From an uncultured Gammaproteobacteria bacterium (GTDB lineage: Bacteria > Pseudomonadota > Gammaproteobacteria > Acidiferrobacterales > CAJVXG01), in NCBI GenBank assembly GCA_913009215.1, contig CAJVXG010000109.1, forward strand, positions 1-5,435: a stretch of 5,435 nt of DNA, in the 5' to 3' direction. Shown in pieces: positions 1 to 5,330 of this stretch. Position 1 is the first letter of the stretch, and each line of letters begins with the position of its first letter. The notes below the pieces were generated by a model, which saw only the letters and a list, made by a program, of their open reading frames with translations, had not been told where the DNA came from and made no database searches. Position numbers and translations under genes: made by a program.

Positions 1-1173
1 TTATGTGGTCATCATTTTGAATGTCATCAGATCCTTGAGGCCGGAACCCAGTGCACTGAAGAACTTTTGTCCATCGATCATGTAGTACTGAACCTTCATG
101 GTCAGGGCACAACCGTAAATAATGGCCACCAGTGCAAGTAACGAACCTATGGCCAATGTCGACATGCCCGTGACGCCCTGACCAATGGTGCAACCCAGAG
201 ACAGGATACCGCCGACACCCATCAAGGCGCCACCAGTAATCTGGCTAAACATATCATTGCGACTGGTGAAGTGTTCCCAACGGAAATTGCCACTAAAAAT
301 GGCATAGAGAAAGGCCCCTATAATCACGCCCGATACCGCCGCAATACCAAAATTAATCGTCGACCCGGTAAAAGTAGTCAAGTAGTTAATAGAATTACCA
401 ATCGGTGCAACAAACGAAAAAGACTCGAGCCGGATTGGCTCGAAATCATCGAATCCCAATGCGCCAGTGATATACCAGCCTCCAATAATGACCAGACCGA
501 TGGTGACACCGGCAAGAATATTATTGAAATTCTTGCGAAAATCGGAGTTCAGGAAGGCAAACAGGATCAGGGCCCCGCCAAAAATGGCGGCCAGAGCCCA
601 CTGTGCCGTAGCGATATTTTCAAAAGGAAATATCTTCATTAACAAATCGGCAAAACCCTGGTTTTTCATTGCGAAAGATTCGGCCAGATCAATATTGGTC
701 TTCTCAACCCAATTAATACGGAACAGAGCAATAAAACCCGTCAAGGTCATTAATGCAAAAATGCCCAGGCTCACCATCACTATCAATGATTTGATATTGC
801 CCATACCAACGCGTACCAGCGTGCGCTGACCACATCCCGACCCCAAGGTCATACCAACACCGAAAGTGAAACCGCCAAACAAGGCGCCCAGCCAACCAAA
901 ATTCATGGACAAATAAATTGATTTGGTTAAATTAACGTGCTCCACATTGGCTTGCAGAATCTGGGCGCCAACAATGGCAATACCGGTGGCCAGCATCCAG
1001 GCGCGAAAACGGCCCTTGTCACCCATATTGACCCAGTCGCTTATGGCGCCCATGGTACAAAAATTTGTTTTTGCGACGACAAAACCAAAAATAATGGCAA
1101 GACCGAAGGTCCACAGGACCACTTTATGTATATTACCAAACTCAAAGCCAAAAAAGCTCTGCAACAGCTCCAT
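1..1173 (-). CDS. YeeE/YedE (TsuA-like) family membrane transporter, probable thiosulfate or related sulfur-compound uptake
   Basis: The 390-residue product is an integral membrane protein with about nine hydrophobic segments, near residues 19-34, 59-73, 92-108, 130-151, 193-208, 219-239, 275-293, 313-326 and 340-359. Three cysteine motifs identify the family: NFCTMGAISDW (Cys39), GSGCGQRTLVR (Cys114) and LGCTIGQGVTG (Cys328). In structurally studied YeeE/TsuA proteins three conserved cysteines at equivalent positions line the pore and pass thiosulfate across the membrane. Other family members (YedE) are linked to selenium metabolism, so the substrate is inferred. A TTG at 1185 extends the frame by four codons, but GGAGG overlaps that TTG and lies five bases before the ATG at 1173, so ATG is chosen. 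The stop codon is at the very first bases of the window, so a downstream TusA/YeeD partner cannot be checked. The gene is separated from queC by 179 bases and is visibly AT-richer than queC. Confidence 0.93.
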   Translation of the reverse strand: MELLQSFFGFEFGNIHKVVLWTFGLAIIFGFVVAKTNFCTMGAISDWVNMGDKGRFRAWMLATGIAIVGAQILQANVEHVNLTKSIYLSMNFGWLGALFGGFTFGVGMTLGSGCGQRTLVRVGMGNIKSLIVMVSLGIFALMTLTGFIALFRINWVEKTNIDLAESFAMKNQGFADLLMKIFPFENIATAQWALAAIFGGALILFAFLNSDFRKNFNNILAGVTIGLVIIGGWYITGALGFDDFEPIRLESFSFVAPIGNSINYLTTFTGSTINFGIAAVSGVIIGAFLYAIFSGNFRWEHFTSRNDMFSQITGGALMGVGGILSLGCTIGQGVTGMSTLAIGSLLALVAIIYGCALTMKVQYYMIDGQKFFSALGSGLKDLMTFKMMTT

Positions 1174-1182
1174 ATAGACCTC
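1174..1182 (-). promoter_or_regulatory. Ribosome-binding site of the YeeE-family gene
   Basis: GGAGG on the minus strand lies five bases before the ATG at 1173-1171. It overlaps the in-frame TTG at 1185-1183, which rules against the TTG as the main start. This is one of the strongest Shine-Dalgarno sites in the window, consistent with this gene being translated independently of queC. Confidence 0.8.
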
Positions 1183-1306
1183 CAAAACCTGATAAGAGAG
1201 AAGAAAACAGGATTTATTGTTATGGCAAAAACCAACTCCATGGAGACGCGCCTCAATGCCGGGTTATTCCTGCCCCGACCCCAATCAGACCCGGATTGTG
1301 CCTGCC

Positions 1307-1350
1307 TTTGGCCTAAAGCACCAGCCTCTAAGCACCTAAAAAGGGCCAAA
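1307..1350 (-). other. Inverted repeat just downstream of queC, possible mRNA 3'-end structure
   Basis: The arms TTTGGCC and GGCCAAA (plus-strand ggccaaa 1344-1350 and tttggcc 1307-1313) are perfect seven-base complements, one G-T pair could extend them, and the loop is 30 bases. The stem starts three bases after the queC stop. There is no T-run after the distal arm, so it is not a standard intrinsic terminator. It could stabilise the 3' end of the tol-que transcript or have no role. Confidence 0.3.
1311..1337. repeat. Imperfect tandem repeat of about 13 bases downstream of queC
   Basis: On the plus strand gcctaaagcacca (1311-1323) is followed directly by gcctctaagcacct (1324-1337). The two units differ by one inserted base and one or two substitutions. 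The repeat lies in the spacer just after the queC stop and inside the loop of the TTTGGCC/GGCCAAA inverted repeat. No function is apparent; replication slippage would explain it. Confidence 0.5.
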
Positions 1351-1352
1351 AA

Positions 1353-2036
1353 TCAGTGATATCGTGTGGGATCGGCTACTTTTGCCTCGGCAAAGCCTTG
1401 CGCCCGAAAACGGCAGGAATCGCAGTGGCCACAGGCCCGGCCGGCATTATCCGGATTATAACAGGACAGCGTCAGGGCATAATCCACACCCAGGCGATCC
1501 CCGGTCCGGATAATCCCGGCCTTGTCCATGTCCATCAGCGGGGCGAGTACCCGGATAGTGCGGCCATCGACACCAGCCCTGGTGGCCAGGGCCGCCAGGG
1601 CATTAAAGGCCTCAAGAAACTCCGGCCGGCAGTCCGGATAACCGGAATAATCCACGGCATTAATACCAATAATAATATCCCGGGCAACCAGTGTTTCCGC
1701 CCAGGCCAGCGCCACGGCAAGAAATATGGTATTACGCGCGGGGACATAAGTAACGGGTATACCTTCGCCGGGTTGCTGCGGTACCGCAATCTCATTATCC
1801 GTCAGTGCCGACCCCCCCATCCAACCGACGTCCAGTGTCACAACACGATGCTCCACCACACCGACGGTATCGGCAATTTTCCCGGCCGCTTCCAGCTCGG
1901 CCCGATGGCGCTGACCATAATCAAAGGTCAGGGCGTACAATAAATAACCCTGGGATTTCGCCAAAGCCAGGGCGGTTGCCGAATCCAGACCACCGGATAG
2001 CAACACCACGGCCGGACGACTCTTTTTCTGTGCCAT
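1353..2036 (-). CDS. queC: QueC, 7-cyano-7-deazaguanine (preQ0) synthase
   Basis: QueC uses ATP and ammonia to turn CDG, the product of QueE, into the nitrile preQ0, the precursor of queuosine in tRNA. The 227-residue protein has the PP-loop ATP-binding motif SGGLDS (14-19), the FDYGQRH segment (38-44), YVPARNTIFLA (97-107), the substrate-site stretch GINAVDYSGYPDCRPEF (124-140), and four zinc-ligand cysteines in the C-terminal part (Cys192, Cys202, Cys205, Cys208, in SCYNP and ACGHCDSC). All the expected signature residues are present and the length is normal. The ATG at 2036 follows queE by six bases. The upstream sequence has no typical Shine-Dalgarno (GGGG sits 12 bases away inside a palindrome), so translational coupling to queE is likely. 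It appears to be the last gene of the tight tol-que cluster. Confidence 0.98.
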   Translation of the reverse strand: MAQKKSRPAVVLLSGGLDSATALALAKSQGYLLYALTFDYGQRHRAELEAAGKIADTVGVVEHRVVTLDVGWMGGSALTDNEIAVPQQPGEGIPVTYVPARNTIFLAVALAWAETLVARDIIIGINAVDYSGYPDCRPEFLEAFNALAALATRAGVDGRTIRVLAPLMDMDKAGIIRTGDRLGVDYALTLSCYNPDNAGRACGHCDSCRFRAQGFAEAKVADPTRYH

Positions 2037-2042
2037 ATTTAA

Positions 2043-2711
2043 CTAATGCCCCGGGGCATCGCCCCACAAAATCTTGTGTAGCGGCAACTGCAAACGCACG
2101 GCCAGCCGATCCTGCAATACCCAGTCCGCCAGGGTGGTCGCATCAAGTCGATTGTGCGCGGGGGAAAATAGCACATCGCATCGGCTATCCAGCTTGTTGC
2201 GCTGTATAAAGTCCCTGCTCCACTCATAATCCTGACGATCCATTAACACAAACTTGACCTCGTCTTTTTCTCTCAACAAGTCCATATTCTCACTTCGGTT
2301 TTTTTCCATTTCTCCCGAGCCAGGCGTTTTAATATCCATAACAATACTGACACGATCATCGACCTCGGCAATCGACAAGGCGCCACTGGTCTCCAGCGAT
2401 ACCTTGTATCCCTGATCGCACAAGGCCGATAACAGTAGCCGGCAGTCCGGTTGGCCCAGGGGTTCACCACCGGTGACGGTCACATACAGAGGATCATAGC
2501 TGGATACTTCTCTGAGAATATCATGCAACGGCATCAAACTGCCCCCCTGGAAGGCATACTCGGTATCGCAATAGACACAACGCAAGGGGCAACCGGTCAG
2601 ACGAATAAAAACGGTGGGCCAACCCACCGTTCTGGCTTCGCCCTGCAGGGAATAAAATATCTCGGTAATACGTAAGCGGGCAGAATCCGTGCCTACCGAT
2701 GCGGCAGACAT
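2043..2711 (-). CDS. queE: QueE, 7-carboxy-7-deazaguanine synthase (radical SAM)
   Basis: QueE converts 6-carboxy-5,6,7,8-tetrahydropterin (CPH4) to 7-carboxy-7-deazaguanine (CDG), the ring-contraction step of queuosine biosynthesis, in the cytoplasm. The 222-residue protein has the substrate-binding start ITEIFYSLQGEA (15-26). The radical SAM cluster motif CPLRCVYC gives a CxxxCxxC with Cys41, Cys45 and Cys48. The SAM-binding motif TGGEP is at 80-84, followed by SLETSG (104-109), a DIKTPGSGE segment (125-133) and the family-typical end LQLPLHKILWGD (207-218). The ATG at 2711 gives about ten extra residues before the conserved core; its Shine-Dalgarno is weak (AGGCGG nine bases upstream, inside cpoB). 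It lies six bases after cpoB and six before queC, so it is almost certainly cotranscribed with both. The partner enzymes QueD and QueF are not in the window. Confidence 0.97.
   Translation of the reverse strand: MSAASVGTDSARLRITEIFYSLQGEARTVGWPTVFIRLTGCPLRCVYCDTEYAFQGGSLMPLHDILREVSSYDPLYVTVTGGEPLGQPDCRLLLSALCDQGYKVSLETSGALSIAEVDDRVSIVMDIKTPGSGEMEKNRSENMDLLREKDEVKFVLMDRQDYEWSRDFIQRNKLDSRCDVLFSPAHNRLDATTLADWVLQDRLAVRLQLPLHKILWGDAPGH
2046..2059. repeat. Perfect 14-base palindrome at the queE-queC junction
   Basis: ATGCCCCGGGGCAT reads the same on both strands. It covers the last codons of queE and ends just before its TAG stop, with the queC ATG nine bases past that palindrome. In mRNA it could fold as a short GC-rich stem or pair between molecules, and it contains the only G-run near the queC start. 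It may equally be a chance result of the codons for Asp-Ala-Pro-Gly-His. Confidence 0.6.
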
Positions 2712-2717
2712 AATGGC

Positions 2718-3512
2718 TTACCGCCTACGCTTCTTGGATTTGATTTTTTTAGGTCTGGGTTTCATTTTGTTTAATCGGATCTGGGCCGATTTGGCGTTAC
2801 GACTCTTAGGGTATCGCTTCACAACCTGTCGCAGCGACTCACGCGCCAACCCCCAGTTCTTCATCTCGTAGTGTGTAAAACCGATCTTTAGCAGCGCGTC
2901 ACTGACCTTGCGGCTCTTTGGATGGTCGTCCAGGACCTTCCGGAAATTGGTCAAGGCCAGCTTGAAGTTGCGTAACACATAATATGATTCCCCAACCCAA
3001 TAGCGCGCATTACTAACCAGGGCGCTATTAGGATAACGGCGAACAAATCCAGAGAAGGCCTTGGCGGCCCGGGAATAGTATCCCTGTTTTAATAAATTAA
3101 AGGCAGTATCATAATCCTTGCTCTCATTGGCACTACCGGGCACCGCCACCGTTGCCGCGCCGGCAGAGGCGGTGCTGTTTCCCGTTACGGACTTAGGGGA
3201 TGTGGCCACACCACGCTCCAGTACCGATACCCGTCGGTCAATATCACCGAGCACCACCTGCTGGCGTTTTTTCAGTCGCTTGACTTCGTGCGTCAGTATC
3301 TCCACCTGATTACGCAGTTGCTGAATCTGTTTTTGCAAACGATCCATTTGTAACAAGAGATCTACGGCCGTACTGCGAGACACATTACCGCCATCGTTCC
3401 CGGAAACAGAAACCACCGGCGCCTTGTCACGCCTTGCCTCTACCGGCAACGACAGGCCGGTAAACAGTAGTAGTGCTGCTGCCAGACCACAGGATAGGCG
3501 ACTGAAAACCAT
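2718..3512 (-). CDS. cpoB: CpoB (YbgF), periplasmic coiled-coil and TPR protein of the Tol system
   Basis: The 264-residue product has a signal peptide at residues 1-26 (hydrophobic core LAAALLLFTGLSL, likely cleavage after VEA). A coiled coil at about 48-102 is rich in Leu, Gln and Arg and matches the YbgF trimerisation domain. A Ser/Ala/Thr linker (103-130) follows, and then three TPR-like repeats beginning near YDTAFNLLKQGYY (134-146), ARYWVGESYYVLRNF (169-183) and DALLKIGFTHYEMKNW (205-220). Each repeat ends in a YP or HP..S turn. In E. coli CpoB binds TolA and PBP1B and coordinates septal peptidoglycan synthesis with outer-membrane constriction. The C-terminus is odd: residues 251-264 hold 10 Lys/Arg in 14, encoded partly through a run of seven A (2750-2744). 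No good Shine-Dalgarno precedes the ATG; only AGG overlaps the pal stop region, suggesting coupling to pal translation. queE starts six bases downstream. Confidence 0.96.
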   Translation of the reverse strand: MVFSRLSCGLAAALLLFTGLSLPVEARRDKAPVVSVSGNDGGNVSRSTAVDLLLQMDRLQKQIQQLRNQVEILTHEVKRLKKRQQVVLGDIDRRVSVLERGVATSPKSVTGNSTASAGAATVAVPGSANESKDYDTAFNLLKQGYYSRAAKAFSGFVRRYPNSALVSNARYWVGESYYVLRNFKLALTNFRKVLDDHPKSRKVSDALLKIGFTHYEMKNWGLARESLRQVVKRYPKSRNAKSAQIRLNKMKPRPKKIKSKKRRR

Positions 3513-3515
3513 GGC

Positions 3516-3989
3516 CTAGTAGGCGATCTCAACGCGTCGGTTCATGCTCCAGGCCGCTTCATTATGTCCCTTGCGCAGCGGCTTCTCTTCGCCAAAACTG
3601 ACTTTCTTGATGCGACTGCCTTCCACACCCAGTGCGCGCATGATTTTGGCCACGGCATTGGCGCGACGTTCACCCAGGGACAGGTTGTATTCCCGGGTAC
3701 CACGCTCATCGGCATGTCCTTCCAGACGAATGCGGATAGATTTTCCATTCAGATGATTGGCGTGGGCCTCAATAATACGACGGCTCTCGTCATCGATTTC
3801 CGCGCTATTGTATTCAAAATGGATAAGCTTCCTGGACAACAAATCCTTGTCCAGACTGCGACCGGAAACACCACTATCACCACCGGTACCTCCGGTTGTG
3901 GTGTCGCCACCAGTACTACCAGTGGTTCCACAAGCGGCCAGACCAAAGGCCAAAATACCTAATATTAATAATTGTGTTATCTTCTTCAT
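3516..3989 (-). CDS. pal: Pal, peptidoglycan-associated outer-membrane lipoprotein
   Basis: The 157-residue product starts with a lipoprotein signal peptide (MKKITQLLILGILAFGLAAC). The lipobox LAAC puts the lipidated cysteine at residue 20. Residue 21 is Gly, not Asp, which by the usual +2 rule favours outer-membrane sorting. Residues 21-44 are a Gly/Thr/Ser-rich flexible linker. Residues about 53-157 are an OmpA-like peptidoglycan-binding domain, with LIHFEYNSAEID (55-66), EGHADERGTREYNLSLGERR (90-109), and the terminal MNRRVEIAY (149-157). In this family an Asp and an Arg within the central motif (here Asp94 and probably Arg109) bind the diaminopimelate of the peptide stem. Pal anchors the outer membrane to the wall and is recruited to the septum by TolA and TolB. 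The ATG is supported by AAGGAG eight bases upstream, inside the end of tolB. The gene sits three bases before cpoB. Confidence 0.98.
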   Translation of the reverse strand: MKKITQLLILGILAFGLAACGTTGSTGGDTTTGGTGGDSGVSGRSLDKDLLSRKLIHFEYNSAEIDDESRRIIEAHANHLNGKSIRIRLEGHADERGTREYNLSLGERRANAVAKIMRALGVEGSRIKKVSFGEEKPLRKGHNEAAWSMNRRVEIAY

Positions 3990-4003
3990 TCACCTTACTC
4001 CTT
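3990..4003 (-). promoter_or_regulatory. Ribosome-binding site of pal inside the end of tolB
   Basis: AAGGAG on the minus strand (4003-3998) forms the last two sense codons of tolB (Lys-Glu) and lies eight bases before the pal ATG, with the tolB TAA in between. The strength and spacing are near ideal, in keeping with the high expression known for Pal in other bacteria. It decides the pal start. Confidence 0.8.
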
Positions 4004-5311
4004 GTATTGCAGTTCACGATTATACGGCGACCAGGCTGGTTCACGCACATCACCGTCTCGAAATTTAAAAAGTTGTTTGACACGACCATCGGCAGACACC
4101 GAGGCCAACACGCCCTTGCCACCGACCTGTGCCGCATACAGGATGATGCGGCCGTTGGGTGCAAAGCTCGGGGACTCATCCAGCAAAGTACTGGTAATAA
4201 TTTGCAAGCCACTGTTTTCAATATCCAGCACGGCGATATGATAACGCCCACGGCTACGGGACACCAAGGTTATCGTCTTGCCATCCGCGGAATAGGATGG
4301 GCGGGCATTATAGCTACCCTCGAAAGTCAATCGGCGTACATTACCGCCAGAGGCGCTGACTTCATAAATCTGCGGACTGCCGGCACGATCGGACGTAAAC
4401 ACCAGGCGCGAACCATCCAGGGACCAGGCCGGTTCGGTATCAATGGCCGGGTTGCGTGTAATACGTTTGAGCTTCCTGGTGGCCAGGTTCATGACATAGA
4501 TCTCGGCATTACCGTCTTTGGAGAGTGTCATGGCCAGGCTGCGACCGTCCGGAGAAAAAGCCGGTGCACTGTTGATGCCCGGATATTGCGCCACCAGACT
4601 GCGTTTACCGCTGCTAATATTCTGTACGAAGACCTTGGAACGTCTATGCTCAAAAGAGACATAGGCAATCTTGCGACCGTCCGCGGACCAGGCCGGCGAC
4701 ATCAGGGGTTCGCGCGATGTCACCAATGACACCGGTCCATAACCATCGGAATCGGCGATCTTCAGTTTATAAGTACTGCCACTAGCGGTGGATTGTTTGG
4801 TGATATAGGCAATACGGGTATTAAATGCCCCGGACTCTCCGGTCAGTTTTTCATAAATAATATCGCTGATCTGGTGGGCTACCTTACGAACCAGTTTGCG
4901 GCCGACAGTGTAACGAAAACCAGCCAATTGTTTTTCCTTGAAGATATCAAACAAACGAAACTCAACCTGATATTTATTAGCGCCCAGTTGTTTGATTTCT
5001 CCAATGACCAGGGCCTCAGTCTTGAGCAAACGCCAATCCTTGAATATCACATCCTTACGCGTATGTGGATTAGACAGGAAATCCTTTTTCGGGATAATGG
5101 CAAAATGACCACTGCGTGCCAGATTAGCAGCAACGATGTCAGATATATTATGCGGTGGGCGGCTCTTTCCTTCCCAGCTAAAGGGCACGACGGCAATAGG
5201 CAAGCCCGACTTTACTCCCTTGGTGATCTCGATACTCAGATCGGCCTGTGCCGATACCCAGCACAGCAAGAAACCGAAACCTGTTACTACCTTTGACAAG
5301 CTATTCAACAT
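3995..5311 (-). CDS. tolB: TolB, periplasmic beta-propeller of the Tol-Pal system
   Basis: The 438-residue product has the usual TolB length. Residues 1-23 are a Sec signal peptide with probable cleavage after AQA (21-23). The mature protein begins DLSIEITKGVKSG and runs into LPIAVVPF (37-44), which matches the N-terminal strand and start of the alpha/beta domain; in E. coli TolB this extreme N-terminus binds TolA. Residues about 40-160 form the N-terminal domain. From about 165 to the end there is a PD40 beta-propeller, with repeat signatures PAWSADG (206-212), PAFSPDG (250-256), PAWSLDG (294-300), PSYSADG (338-344), PSFAPNG (381-387) and a closing PAWSPY (425-430). The propeller binds Pal and competes with Pal attachment to peptidoglycan. 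The ATG at 5311 is preceded by AGGAG. The gene ends AAG GAG TAA, five bases before pal, so its last codons supply the pal ribosome-binding site. No unusual residues or breaks were seen. Confidence 0.98.
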   Translation of the reverse strand: MLNSLSKVVTGFGFLLCWVSAQADLSIEITKGVKSGLPIAVVPFSWEGKSRPPHNISDIVAANLARSGHFAIIPKKDFLSNPHTRKDVIFKDWRLLKTEALVIGEIKQLGANKYQVEFRLFDIFKEKQLAGFRYTVGRKLVRKVAHQISDIIYEKLTGESGAFNTRIAYITKQSTASGSTYKLKIADSDGYGPVSLVTSREPLMSPAWSADGRKIAYVSFEHRRSKVFVQNISSGKRSLVAQYPGINSAPAFSPDGRSLAMTLSKDGNAEIYVMNLATRKLKRITRNPAIDTEPAWSLDGSRLVFTSDRAGSPQIYEVSASGGNVRRLTFEGSYNARPSYSADGKTITLVSRSRGRYHIAVLDIENSGLQIITSTLLDESPSFAPNGRIILYAAQVGGKGVLASVSADGRVKQLFKFRDGDVREPAWSPYNRELQYKE

Positions 5312-5330
5312 TAACTCCTGTTTACTCCTT
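5312..5330 (-). promoter_or_regulatory. Ribosome-binding region of tolB with two SD-like motifs
   Basis: Read on the minus strand, the tolA end AAGGAG (5330-5325) is followed by the TAA stop and then a second AGGAG (5319-5315), three bases before the tolB ATG. The second site is rather close to the start and the first is 13 bases away. Either or both could serve, and termination of tolA next to these sites fits reinitiation at tolB. Confidence 0.65.

Larger units (their letters stand above)
1174..1352. other. Intergenic spacer between queC and the YeeE-family gene
   Basis: This 179-base stretch is the only gap over ten bases in the window. It contains the tandem and inverted repeats noted separately, a further stem CAATC/GATTG (1282-1286 and 1294-1298, seven-base loop), a CCGGGT/ACCCGG pair (1259-1264 and 1289-1294), and four G-runs on the minus strand between 1292 and 1269. 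It also contains the ten-base palindrome CTCCATGGAG (1236-1245). The part nearest the transporter (about 1174-1235) is AT-rich and could hold a promoter, but I could not find a well-spaced -35/-10 pair. No tRNA T-loop signature is present, although a tRNA gene is found here in some relatives. Confidence 0.6.

Noticed and set aside
1174..1260. Sigma-70 promoter for the transporter gene
   Set aside because: CATAAC and TTATCA are only partial -10 matches and no TTGACA-like hexamer lies 16-18 bases upstream of them.
1041..1349. Minus-strand 102-codon open frame across the queC-transporter spacer
   Set aside because: It runs out of frame over the well-supported transporter gene, has no ribosome-binding site, and its composition (Arg/Trp/Cys-rich) looks like a shadow frame.
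1174..1352. tRNA gene after queC
   Set aside because: No T-loop GGTTCGA-type sequence, no acceptor-stem complement and no cloverleaf could be found on either strand.
1300..1352. Intrinsic terminator after queC
   Set aside because: T-runs occur right after the stop codon but without a preceding hairpin, and the inverted repeat nearby is not followed by a T-run.
937..1359. Plus-strand open frame, with an internal ATG at 1222, covering the spacer
   Set aside because: It overlaps the transporter antisense, has only a weak purine stretch before the ATG, and no recognisable family features.
3870..3930. Low-complexity Gly/Thr coding region of pal as a DNA tandem repeat
   Set aside because: It is the normal flexible linker of a lipoprotein; the repeated codons are irregular and give no exact tandem unit.
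4020..4700. Recurrent gaccaggc-type DNA motif
   Set aside because: It encodes the repeated Pro-Ala-Trp-Ser of the TolB propeller blades, so the protein explains it.
3896..4729. Plus-strand 277-codon open frame opposite tolB
   Set aside because: It is antisense to a certain tolB and its protein (many Ile/Gly/Arg/His) mirrors the tolB codon pattern; no start signal or domain was seen.
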